Counted from the stretch's first letter, positions 1 to 5,036 are shown. The stretch: DNA of 5,983 nucleotides from an uncultured Clostridia bacterium (GCA_934643535.1 CAKUCE010000191.1:1-5983), one strand, 5' to 3'. Notes: a model not told the origin generated them from the sequence alone. Program-made: numbers and translations.

Positions 1-550
1 GTACATTGCCCGTGAGTTTGCCTATGCCTTCGGTGCTGCCGAAGAGCAGGCATTCTGCGTCGGCACCGGCACGGGTCAGCCCACCGGTCTGTTCACCGCC
101 AACGGCGGCACGGTCGGTGTTACCGCAGCCAGTGCGACCGCTGTTACCACCGACGAGGTGATCTCCCTCATCTATGCGCTGAAAGCCCCGTACCGCAAGA
201 ACGCCAAGTTCCTGATGAACGACGCCACCGTTTCCGCACTGCGCAAGCTGAAGGATTCCAATGGTCAGTATCTGTGGCAGCCCTCTTTGCAGGCGGGTCA
301 GCCGGACAGACTGCTGGGCTATGAGATCTACACCAGCCCCTATGCTCCCATGCTGGCGGCAGGTGCGCTCTCCATTGCCTTCGGCGACTTCCAGAGCTAC
401 TGGATCGCTGACCGCACCGGCAGAACCGTTCAGCGGCTGAACGAGCTGTATTCCACCAACGGTCAGGTCGGCTTCGTCGCTACCGAGCGTGTGGACGGCA
501 AGATCATTCTGCCGGAGGGAATCCAGCTTCTGAAGATGAAGGCAGCCTGA
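1..550 (+). CDS. HK97-fold major capsid protein, C-terminal part (5' truncated by window)
   Basis: Forms the hexamers and pentamers of the icosahedral head shell. Reading from base 2, 182 residues are visible up to the TGA at 548-550; the start lies outside the window. The visible part begins in the P-domain region with the EQAFCVGTGTGQPTGLF stretch (residues 15-31), which matches the family pattern of an acidic/aromatic helix followed by a G-x-G...P-x-G-hydrophobic turn. Further on it has W-x-P-x-L followed by LLGYEIY and a GDFQSYWIADR strand typical of the A-domain, ending in the strand-rich FVATERVDGKIILPEGIQLLKM tail. HK97-type capsid proteins are usually 300-420 residues, so roughly half is missing, including any N-terminal scaffold (delta) domain and the prohead protease site. 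It stands directly upstream of the gp6-like connector, as in HK97-like phages. The family call is firm; the precise subfamily is not. Confidence 0.93.
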   Translation, partial: YIAREFAYAFGAAEEQAFCVGTGTGQPTGLFTANGGTVGVTAASATAVTTDEVISLIYALKAPYRKNAKFLMNDATVSALRKLKDSNGQYLWQPSLQAGQPDRLLGYEIYTSPYAPMLAAGALSIAFGDFQSYWIADRTGRTVQRLNELYSTNGQVGFVATERVDGKIILPEGIQLLKMKAA

Positions 551-554
551 TGAG

Positions 555-560
555 AGGAGG
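555..560 (+). promoter_or_regulatory. Strong ribosome binding site (AGGAGG) for the connector gene
   Basis: AGGAGG lies 5 nt before a GTG at 566 and 8 nt before an ATG at 569 in the same frame. The spacing and the better start codon favour ATG 569, but GTG 566 would add only one residue and cannot be excluded. Confidence 0.6.
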
Positions 561-568
561 CGGCGGTG

Positions 569-880
569 ATGGATGAACTGCTCACCAAAGTGAAAGCCAA
601 CCTCATTCTGGAACACACGGCGGATGATGCCTTGCTTAAAAGTTACATCACCGCTGCTGTTTCATACGCCGAAAGCTATCAGCACATCCCGGAGGGAACG
701 TATCAGAACACGCCCATGCCGCTGACCACAGAGCAGGCCGTTATCATGCTGTCGAGCCATTTCTACGAATCGAGGGATGGCTCGACAGGCGGATTCTTTG
801 CGGATAACACGGGAGCTGCACAGCAGGTGTGGAACACCGTCAATTTGCTGCTCCGCTTGGACAGGCGGTGGCAGGTATGA
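569..880 (+). CDS. Head-tail connector protein, HK97 gp6-like
   Basis: 103-residue, mostly helical protein of the HK97 gp6-like connector family (also labelled 'phage DNA packaging protein'), which forms the ring below the portal and joins the neck. The typical family features are visible: an N-terminal helix MDELLTKVKANL, then the DDALLKSYITAAVSYAESY helix (about residues 20-38, pattern D-x-x-L-x-x-Y-I-x-A-A), a short proline-rich loop, and a C-terminal helix pair with AVIMLSSHFYESRDG and a final NLLLRLDRRW. The length of about 100 residues is normal for the family. ATG 569 was chosen for its 8-nt spacing from AGGAGG. The stop overlaps the next start as ATGA (877-880), which suggests translational coupling. 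Position between capsid and head-closure genes supports the call. Confidence 0.88.
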   Translation: MDELLTKVKANLILEHTADDALLKSYITAAVSYAESYQHIPEGTYQNTPMPLTTEQAVIMLSSHFYESRDGSTGGFFADNTGAAQQVWNTVNLLLRLDRRWQV

Positions 881-1218
881 GCTTCGGAAAAATGAACGGC
901 TTTGCCGACATCGTAAAGACCCGCCAAGTCAAGGACAGCGAGGGATTCACCCATTCCGAGGATGAAGTCCTTGCGTCCATTCGGGCGTACCGGGAAGGTC
1001 GGCACGGCAGTCAGCGGTGGGCAAACCTCGCGGCTTTCAGCGAAGCCACCGACCTGTTCCGATTTCGGTGTATTCCGGGGCTGACAATTACTACCGAGCA
1101 TTTTCTCATCTGCGATGGAGAGCGATTTAATATCACCTCTGTCGAGAATGTAAAAGGTCGCGGAATGTATATCGAGGTTTTAGCGAAAAGGAGTGAATCT
1201 ACCATTGGCAAAGGCTGA
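877..1218 (+). CDS. Phage head closure / head-tail joining protein
   Basis: 113-residue protein of the head-tail adaptor type (SPP1 gp16 / phage_H_T_join-like), which caps the connector after DNA packaging and offers the docking surface for the tail. The C-terminal half carries the family's strand pattern: F-R-F-R then a short loop, then FLICDGERFNITSVENVKGRGMYIEV (about residues 76-101), i.e. the 'I..dG..y.I..v.n...r..yle' barrel strands. The start ATG 877 overlaps the previous stop (ATGA) and there is no good Shine-Dalgarno directly upstream, so translation is probably coupled to the connector gene. Longer upstream starts in this frame (for example 829) lie inside the previous gene and have no family support. 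The 3' end overlaps the gp10-like gene by 14 nt. Confidence 0.85.
   Translation: MSFGKMNGFADIVKTRQVKDSEGFTHSEDEVLASIRAYREGRHGSQRWANLAAFSEATDLFRFRCIPGLTITTEHFLICDGERFNITSVENVKGRGMYIEVLAKRSESTIGKG
1187..1193 (+). promoter_or_regulatory. Ribosome binding site (AAAGGAG) deciding a TTG start
   Basis: AAAGGAG lies inside the 3' end of the head closure gene. A GTG at 1193 overlaps the site itself and so is a poor start. TTG at 1205 is 11 nt downstream and begins the protein with MAKADFKLPDEF, a normal family N-terminus. Confidence 0.55.
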
Positions 1219-1636
1219 TTTCAAACTCCCGGACGAGTTTCTGACAAAGCTCTCCCGTCTGGGTAAGGACACCGATGCGGTTGCAGAGAAGATTCTGGAA
1301 GCTGGCGGACAGGTCGTTCTGGCAAGGGTGCGGAGCAATCTTGCCGCCGTCATCGGCAGCGGGACAAAGTACGACTCGCGCTCCACCGGTGAACTGGCGC
1401 AGTCGCTCGGCTTATCTCCCGTCAAACTGAACCGCGAGGGCAACCACGACATCAAGATCGGCTTTTCCGAACCGCGCTCGGATGGCGGCAGCAATGCAAA
1501 ACTTGCCAACGTTCTGGAATACGGCAAGCACGGACAGCCTGCGAAACCCTTTCTGAAGTCTGCCAAATCCGCATCCAAGGCGGAGTGCATCCGCGTCATG
1601 GAGCAGACGCTCAAGGAGGAGGTTGAAAAGCTATGA
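1205..1636 (+). CDS. HK97 gp10-like neck/tail-completion protein
   Basis: 143 residues. Members of the HK97 gp10 family sit between the head-closure and tail-terminator genes and are thought to work at the head-tail junction or in tail completion; the exact role is less well settled than for its neighbours. Visible signature: the N-terminal helix FKLPDEFLTKLSRLGKD, a long amphipathic helix AVAEKILEAGGQVVLARVRSNL (about residues 25-46), a TGELAQSLG segment, a strand HDIKIGFSEPR, and the hallmark NVLEYGKHGQPAKPFLKSA (about residues 102-120; family pattern 'lEyG...pa.PFlrpA'), followed by a C-terminal helix. The TTG start at 1205 is chosen over GTG 1193, which sits on the ribosome binding site. 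It overlaps the head closure gene by 14 nt and ends in ATGA with the next gene. Confidence 0.87.
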   Translation: MAKADFKLPDEFLTKLSRLGKDTDAVAEKILEAGGQVVLARVRSNLAAVIGSGTKYDSRSTGELAQSLGLSPVKLNREGNHDIKIGFSEPRSDGGSNAKLANVLEYGKHGQPAKPFLKSAKSASKAECIRVMEQTLKEEVEKL

Positions 1637-1974
1637 GTTTGCTGTTGGAACTGAATAACATCGCGGAAAGCTGCGGTGTGCCTGTGGAAACCGGCATCTT
1701 CTCCGATGTAGCGCCGGACACCTACCTTGTGTTGACGCCGCTGTCGGACAGCTTTGACCTCCATGCGGATAATCAACCGAGCGTTGACGTTCAAGAGATT
1801 CGGCTGTCCCTGTTCTGCAAGGAGAATTACACGAAAATCAAAAATCAACTTGTGAAAGCAGTACTAAACGCAGATATGACAATCACTGACCGCCGGTATA
1901 TCGGCTTTGAAACCGACACCGGCTATCACCACTATGCCATAGATGTGGCAAAATCTTATGTTTGGGAGGAATGA
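1633..1974 (+). CDS. Probable tail terminator / tail completion protein
   Basis: 113 residues. The place between the gp10-like protein and the tail tube protein is where lambda-like and HK97-like phages keep the tail terminator (lambda gpU / SPP1 gp17 type), which ends tube polymerisation and docks the tail to the head. The alpha/beta pattern fits: helix MSLLLELNNIAESCGV, strand around DTYLVLTPL, then SVDVQEIRLSLFCKENYTKIKNQLVKAVLNAD (strand then helix), and a final strand YHHYAIDVAKSYVW. These proteins diverge quickly, so the assignment rests mainly on order, size and secondary-structure pattern. ATG 1633 overlaps the previous stop as ATGA and has AAGGAGGAGG at 1613-1622 about 10 nt upstream. 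The stretch 1801-1920 is noticeably A+T-richer than its surroundings. Confidence 0.7.
   Translation: MSLLLELNNIAESCGVPVETGIFSDVAPDTYLVLTPLSDSFDLHADNQPSVDVQEIRLSLFCKENYTKIKNQLVKAVLNADMTITDRRYIGFETDTGYHHYAIDVAKSYVWEE
1964..1970 (+). promoter_or_regulatory. Ribosome binding site (GGGAGGA) for the major tail protein
   Basis: The site abuts an ATG at 1971 (no spacing) and is 6 nt before an ATG at 1977 in the same frame. The second is the workable start, giving MATIGLDKLYYAKI. Confidence 0.65.
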
Positions 1975-1976
1975 CA

Positions 1977-2561
1977 ATGGCGACCATTGGCCTGGATAAA
2001 CTTTATTACGCAAAAATCACCGAAGGAGATAATGGCGACGAAACCTACGGCACCCCGACGCAGCTTGCCAAAGCCATGACGGCGGAGCTTTCCGTGGAAC
2101 TGGCCGAGGCAACGCTCTATGCCGACGATGGCGCGGCAGAGGTCGTGAAGGAGTTCCAAAGCGGCACGCTCACGCTGGGCATTGACGATATTGGCGTGCA
2201 GGTGGCGCAGGACCTCACCGGTGCAAAAATCGATGACAACAAGGTGCTCATTTCCGCATCCGAGGACGGCGGCGAACCCGTGGCCATCGGCTTCCGGGCG
2301 AAGAAGTCCAACGGTAAGTACCGCTACTTCTGGCTGTACAAGGTCAAGTTCGGCATCCCCGCGACGAACCTCACCACCAAGGGCGAGAGCATCGAGTTCT
2401 CCACGCCCAGCATCGAGGGCACTGTCCTGCGCCGCAACAAGCTGGACGGTCAGGGCAAGCACCCGTGGAAAGCCGAGGTTTCCGAGGACAGCGCCGGGGT
2501 GGCCGCATCTATTATCAGCGGCTGGTACTCGGAGGTCTATGAACCGGTTTTCGCCGCTTGA
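1977..2561 (+). CDS. Major tail (tube) protein, phi13-type
   Basis: 194 residues, the usual size for the phi13-type family of Firmicutes siphovirus tail tube proteins. It polymerises into stacked hexamers around the tape measure to form the tail tube. Recognisable features: the N-terminal GLDKLYYAKIT strand, a GDETYGTP loop, the block LAKAMTAELSVELAEATLYADDGAAEVVKEF (about residues 22-52; in this family 'a..l..e....e.YaDd...e'), and the FRAKKSNGKYRYFWLYKVKFGIP strand pair followed by KGESIEFSTPSIEGTV, a conserved C-terminal part of the tube fold. There is no C-terminal Ig-like (Big2-type) extension, which some relatives carry. Start ATG 1977 is set by GGGAGGA 6 nt upstream. High expression is expected because hundreds of copies are needed per virion. 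Confidence 0.92.
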   Translation: MATIGLDKLYYAKITEGDNGDETYGTPTQLAKAMTAELSVELAEATLYADDGAAEVVKEFQSGTLTLGIDDIGVQVAQDLTGAKIDDNKVLISASEDGGEPVAIGFRAKKSNGKYRYFWLYKVKFGIPATNLTTKGESIEFSTPSIEGTVLRRNKLDGQGKHPWKAEVSEDSAGVAASIISGWYSEVYEPVFAA

Positions 2562-2577
2562 AGGGAGGCTGGACGAA

Positions 2578-2961
2578 ATGGAACACGACAGAAGCGCAAA
2601 AATCGAAATCGGCGGTCGGGAGTTTGAACTCATTCTCACCACCCGCGCCACCAAGGAGATCGCCGTACGATATGGAGGTCTTGAAAATCTGGGTCAGAAG
2701 CTCATGCGGTCCGAAAACTTTGAAATGGCGCTGGACGAGCTGGTGTGGCTCATCACGCTGCTTGCGAACCAGTCCGTGCTCATCCACAACCTCAAGAGTC
2801 CAGAGGACAAGCAGGAGCTTCTCACGCAGGAGACGGTCGAGCTGCTCACAAGCCCTCTGGAACTGGCAGAGTACAAATCCGCCATCATGGAGGCCATGTT
2901 CAAGGGAACGAAGCGGAATGTGGAAAGCGAGAACAATTCAAAAAACGCGCAGGTCGGGTAA
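2578..2961 (+). CDS. Tail assembly chaperone, zero-frame product (G-like)
   Basis: 127 residues, mostly helical after an N-terminal strand pair (KIEIGGREFELILTTRATKEI). By position, directly after the tail tube gene, and by its frameshift signal, it is the counterpart of lambda gpG: a non-structural protein that binds the tape measure and recruits tube subunits. Visible features are the FELILTTRATKEIAVRYGGLENLGQKL segment (about residues 18-44), the EMALDELVWLITLLANQSVLIHN helix, and an acidic helix LTSPLELAEYKSAIMEAMFKGTKRNV. Start ATG 2578 follows AAGGGAGG (2561-2568) by 9 nt. The zero-frame stop TAA at 2959-2961 lies just after a slippery heptamer and inside the proximal arm of a predicted stem, so most ribosomes are expected to stop here and a fraction to continue as the G-T fusion. 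Confidence 0.85.
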   Translation: MEHDRSAKIEIGGREFELILTTRATKEIAVRYGGLENLGQKLMRSENFEMALDELVWLITLLANQSVLIHNLKSPEDKQELLTQETVELLTSPLELAEYKSAIMEAMFKGTKRNVESENNSKNAQVG

Positions 2962-3149
2962 CAGACGAGGAACTGTTCACCCGGCTTTTCTATTACGGAA
3001 CGGCGCAGCTGCATCTTCCCTCCGAGGAGGTCTGGCTGACGCCGTTCGGTTTTCTCCTCGACCTGTGGGAATGTCACAGGCAGTTCCTCGGCATGGCAAA
3101 GCCGAAACGGGAGCTTTCCATCGACGATATTATCCCGCCCGGACTGTAA
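2578..3149 (+). CDS. Tail assembly chaperone, -1 frameshift fusion (G-T like)
   Basis: Reading 2578-2946, stepping back one base and continuing from 2946 to the TAA at 3147-3149 gives a fusion of about 190 residues (123 + 67). The extension starts RAGRVTDEELFTRLFYYG and contains the conserved-looking W-L-T-P-F-G-F-LLDLWECHRQFLG and a C-terminal ELSIDDIIPPGL; 'TPxxLLDLW...R...G...P...IDDxIP' is a pattern familiar from T-type extensions in clostridial phages. No sensible independent start with a ribosome binding site precedes this block: in its own frame the upstream sequence translates to non-protein-like residues. This supports expression only as a fusion. In lambda the T part binds the tail tube protein while G coats the tape measure; the same division is inferred here. 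Position just after the tube gene fits. Confidence 0.82.
2940..2985 (+). promoter_or_regulatory. Programmed -1 ribosomal frameshift signal
   Basis: The heptamer A AAA AAC (2940-2946) is in the correct phase for the G frame (TCA-AAA-AAC). A 6-nt spacer (2947-2952) leads to a stem: 2953-2959 pairs with 2979-2985 (7 bp including one U-G), C2978 is bulged, and 2960-2964 pairs with 2973-2977 (5 bp), closing an 8-nt loop at 2965-2972. Slippage gives CGC at 2946-2948 as the next codon, opening the T extension. The zero-frame stop (2959-2961) lies within the stem. Confidence 0.85.
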
Positions 3150-3162
3150 GGAGGCGAAACAT

Positions 3163-3483
3163 ATGAGCATCATCCCCGGCACAACGCCGACCCTGACGCT
3201 GTCTCTTGACAGAAGCATCACCGGCTGCACGGCTGCGGAGTTTTGCCTTGCCTGCGGAACGGTCCGGATCTTGCGTCCACTTTCGGAGCTTTCTCTGTCC
3301 GCAGACGGTACGGAGGTCAGCCTTCGCCTGACGCAGGCTGAAACGCTGATGCTGCCGGACAACCAGATTGCAAAGGTACAGCTACGGGTCATGCTCGGCG
3401 GCGCGGTATTTGCAACGGACAGCATTCCGATCCCGACGAAAGAACTACTGCATCGAGAGGAGTTGATTGCTGATGCGAATTAG
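3163..3483 (+). CDS. Small accessory tail-region protein, strand-rich (Ig-like/BppU-N-like pattern)
   Basis: 106 residues, function not recognised with certainty. The sequence alternates short strands and turns: GTTPTLTLSLDRSITG, then FCLACGTVRIL, EVSLRLTQAETLML (about residues 51-64) and a conserved-looking KVQLRVMLGGAVFATDSIPIPTKELL (about 71-96). The order 'T-P-T-hydrophobic strand / LTQxETLxL / xVQLRVxxxxGxxxATxxIxIxV' resembles the immunoglobulin-like N-terminal domain of phage baseplate upper (BppU-type) proteins, but that is a pattern impression, not a search result. No signal peptide or membrane segment. ATG 3163 follows AAGGAGG (3148-3154) by 8 nt, the strongest start in this region, so it is probably well translated. 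The stop overlaps the next gene by 11 nt. It lies between chaperone and tape measure, so a virion tail role or tail decoration role is the likely use. Confidence 0.75.
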   Translation: MSIIPGTTPTLTLSLDRSITGCTAAEFCLACGTVRILRPLSELSLSADGTEVSLRLTQAETLMLPDNQIAKVQLRVMLGGAVFATDSIPIPTKELLHREELIADAN

Positions 3484-3706
3484 TGCAAAGCTGCACACCG
3501 AGGACGAACGGCTCCATGCTGACTTCCAAGCGACCGTTCAGGTCGGCGGCGGCTTCTCACTGGGTCATGCGCTCATGTGGGACAAGCAGGGACGGCTTGC
3601 CGTGCAGGTGGCGGAAGAAGCCGAAGCGGACAATACGCTTCCCATCACAGCAGCGGCAGTATATGCGGAACTGGGCAACATCGAAGTGCTGCTCGGCACG
3701 ATATAG
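3473..3706 (+). CDS. Small tail-associated protein with ITxAAVY-type C-terminal motif
   Basis: 77 residues, function unknown. The N-terminal part (MRISAKLHTEDERLHADFQ) and the middle (GGGFSLGHALMWDKQGRLAVQVAEEAE) look like short strands. The C-terminus DNTLPITAAAVYAELGNIEVLLGTI (about residues 53-77) recalls the 'N-x-x-P-(I/V)-T-S-x-A-V-Y...' motif that ends many phage tail fibre and appendage proteins, where it leads into a short coiled coil. Start choice: ATG 3473 is 10 nt after GAGAGGAG (3455-3462); an in-frame TTG at 3467 is only 4 nt away and less likely. It overlaps the preceding gene by 11 nt, and its TAG (3704-3706) overlaps the next gene's ribosome binding site. A structural appendage or its assembly partner is inferred. 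Confidence 0.72.
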   Translation: MRISAKLHTEDERLHADFQATVQVGGGFSLGHALMWDKQGRLAVQVAEEAEADNTLPITAAAVYAELGNIEVLLGTI

Positions 3707-3714
3707 GAGGTTTT

Positions 3715-4587
3715 ATGAGCATTGCAACAGAACTCGCCAAGCTCCAGACGGCGAGAAACAAGATCCGTACAAAGCTGGTGGCACTGGGGCTTGTGACCGC
3801 GGCGGCCAAGCTGGACGATTGCGCCACAGCGGTGGACGGCATTTCCAATCAGGGCGCGGTCTCCGCGACCGTGCAGGAGGGCGATACCTACACCATTCCC
3901 GCAGGCTACCACAACGGCAGCGGTACAGTTTCCGGTGTGGCGGGCGGCGGCAACTACAAGCTGCAAAGCAAGACGGTCGCGCCCACGAAAGCACAGCAGG
4001 CGATCACCCCGGACAGCGGCTATTACGGCCTGTCCGACGTTACCGTCTCGCAGATCCCCGATGCGTATCAGGATGTGTCCTCCGTTACGGCGGTCGCAGC
4101 AGACACGCTGACCGGCAAGGTGATCGTCACGGCGGACGGTAAGGTCGCAACCGGCACCATGCCGAATAACGGCGCAGTATCCAAGGCGCTGGATGCGAGT
4201 ACGTCGTCCTATACCATCCCGAAAGGTTACCACAGCGGCGCGGGCAAGGTGTCCGTCGCAGTGGAAACAAAAACGGTCACGCCGACCAAAGCGGCGCAGG
4301 ACATTGTGCCGTCTACGGGCAAAGTTCTCACCAAGGTCAGTGTGGCGGCAATTCCGGATGCGTTCGTAGACACCTCCGGTGCGGATGCGCTGGCGGCGAA
4401 TATCCTCGACGGCAAGACAGCCTTTGTGAACGGCTTAAAGGTCACCGGCTCCATGCCGGACAACGGCAGTGCCACCGCCACAATGGACGGCCTGACCACG
4501 ACCAGCGTGACCATTCCGGCAGGCTACACATCCGGCGGTACGGTGTCGCTGACTGCGGATATTGAAGAAGCCCTGGCGGCGATCTGA
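3715..4587 (+). CDS. Repeat-containing tail fibre-like protein (IPxGYHxGxG repeats)
   Basis: 290 residues. Residues 1-43 form a helical N-terminal module (MSIATELAKLQTARNKIRTKL...), probably for oligomerisation or attachment; a related module opens the next gene. The rest alternates two repeat types: A at about 47-74, 153-180 and 251-279, centred on YTIPAGYHNGSGTVS / YTIPKGYHSGAGKVS / VTIPAGYTSGGTVS, and B at about 85-152 and 185-250, running from KTV(A/T)PTKA through IPDA(Y/F) to GTMPNNG / GSMPDNG. Such glycine/proline turn-and-strand repeats are typical of fibrous phage tail proteins in clostridial phages. No lectin domain, hydrolase motif or intramolecular chaperone is visible. ATG 3715 follows AGGAGG (3705-3710) by 4 nt, a short spacing. 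It lies upstream of the tape measure gene, whereas receptor-binding fibres usually lie downstream, so a tail-shaft or tube decoration is an alternative to a receptor-binding fibre. Confidence 0.8.
   Translation: MSIATELAKLQTARNKIRTKLVALGLVTAAAKLDDCATAVDGISNQGAVSATVQEGDTYTIPAGYHNGSGTVSGVAGGGNYKLQSKTVAPTKAQQAITPDSGYYGLSDVTVSQIPDAYQDVSSVTAVAADTLTGKVIVTADGKVATGTMPNNGAVSKALDASTSSYTIPKGYHSGAGKVSVAVETKTVTPTKAAQDIVPSTGKVLTKVSVAAIPDAFVDTSGADALAANILDGKTAFVNGLKVTGSMPDNGSATATMDGLTTTSVTIPAGYTSGGTVSLTADIEEALAAI
3853..4551 (+). repeat. A-B-A-B-A protein-coding repeat array in the fibre-like gene
   Basis: A units at 3853-3936, 4171-4254 and 4465-4551; B units at 3967-4170 and 4267-4464. The B units end in close copies at DNA level (ACCGGCACCATGCCGAATAA against ACCGGCTCCATGCCGGACAA, followed by CGGC in both). 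The other parts have diverged at the DNA level while keeping the key residues, so the duplication is old and kept by selection on the protein. Confidence 0.75.
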
Positions 4588-4598
4588 GGCGGCTGCGG

Positions 4599-5012
4599 AT
4601 GAGTATTAAAAGTGAGATCACGCGGCTGAAAGATGCGAAGAGCGTGCTCCGACATTGGTTGATGGCAAAAAACGTAACCGTGCCAGGGTATGCCACATTG
4701 TCGGAGCTCACGGACCTTTTGAGCAAGGTGCCGGTTGTGGACACCGAAGTTGTAGAGGTGACGGTCTCCAATCATACGAATGCAGCTATAACCGCCTATG
4801 GCTTGGACGGACCGGTCGAAATCCCTAACCTGACAGATGGGACAGTGTCTATTCTCCTTGGAGCAATGATCCACATCGAGGTTACGACACAAACAAATTA
4901 TTTCTACTCACCCACAGACGGCGAGGTCATCGATAGCAGCGAAAATGGCGCACACATCAAGATCACAGACCGCTATTGCAAGGTCTATGTGACGATCAGC
5001 CCCATCGTATAA
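4599..5012 (+). CDS. Accessory tail protein sharing the N-terminal module of the fibre-like gene
   Basis: 137 residues, function unknown. Residues 1-45 (MSIKSEITRLKDAKSVLRHWLMAKNVTVPGYATLSELTDLLSKV) match the start of the preceding gene: over the first 23 residues 9 are identical and 6 more are conservative. Phage tail proteins of Firmicutes often carry this kind of module ('I..EI.Rl..AK..l...i...gVtVp..a.l......i'). The IPxGYH repeats are absent; instead residues 48-137 are strand-rich (TEVVEVTVSNHTNAAIT, GTVSILLGAMIHIEV, KVYVTISPIV) and could form a small beta-sandwich or binding domain. Only a weak ribosome binding site is seen (GAGGCGG, 4586-4592, 6 nt before ATG 4599), overlapping the previous stop. 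A hand count of 4621-4980 gives 185 G+C of 360 (51%), clearly below the flanking genes, with different codon choice (CCA, GGG, ACA, ATA), suggesting separate acquisition. Confidence 0.75.
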   Translation: MSIKSEITRLKDAKSVLRHWLMAKNVTVPGYATLSELTDLLSKVPVVDTEVVEVTVSNHTNAAITAYGLDGPVEIPNLTDGTVSILLGAMIHIEVTTQTNYFYSPTDGEVIDSSENGAHIKITDRYCKVYVTISPIV

Positions 5013-5036
5013 CCTGCGCGGAAAGGAGGCGGCAGT

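Noticed and set aside
1180..1848. Long open frame on the minus strand (222 codons)
   Set aside because: It lies wholly antisense to three well-supported genes (head closure end, gp10-like, tail terminator) with no ribosome binding site or recognisable protein pattern. Long antisense frames are expected in GC-rich coding DNA.
1956..2654. Long minus-strand frame (232 codons) opposite the major tail protein
   Set aside because: Antisense shadow of a clear phi13-type tail tube gene; the residue mix (His, Arg, Leu, Gly rich) reflects reversed codons, not a protein family.
2745..2945. Independent start for the T-type frame upstream of the slippery site
   Set aside because: The in-frame GTG at 2745 has no ribosome binding site and the translation before the heptamer is His/Pro/Gln-rich and not protein-like, while the part after it is. 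The frame is used only after frameshifting.
2694..3425. Minus-strand frame of 243 codons opposite the chaperone and the 3163 gene
   Set aside because: Antisense to a frameshifted gene pair and the following gene; serine/arginine-rich translation without motifs and no start signal.
3483..4233. Overlapping frames on both strands across the 3473 and 3715 genes
   Set aside because: Arg/Gly/Cys-rich translations produced by the repeat-rich high-GC fibre-like gene. The frame starting with ATG 3715 has the ribosome binding site and the repeat pattern.
4667..4673. Second in-frame A AAA AAC heptamer, in the 4599 gene
   Set aside because: It simply encodes Lys-Asn; no stable stem follows at the usual distance, the zero-frame continues as a good protein, and the -1 frame stops after about 51 codons without family-like sequence.
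4599..5012. Possible diversity-generating retroelement target (variable fibre tip)
   Set aside because: No template repeat copy, reverse transcriptase or IMH-like element is seen in the window, and the low-GC gene lacks the clustered Asn/Tyr/Ser codon (AAY) pattern expected of a variable repeat. Flanking sequence would be needed.
551..5036. Search for terminators, promoters, tRNAs or CRISPR repeats in the gaps
   Set aside because: All gaps between genes are under 30 bp and are filled by ribosome binding sites; no GC-rich hairpin with a T run and no -35/-10 pair was seen. The only strong hairpin is the frameshift stem.
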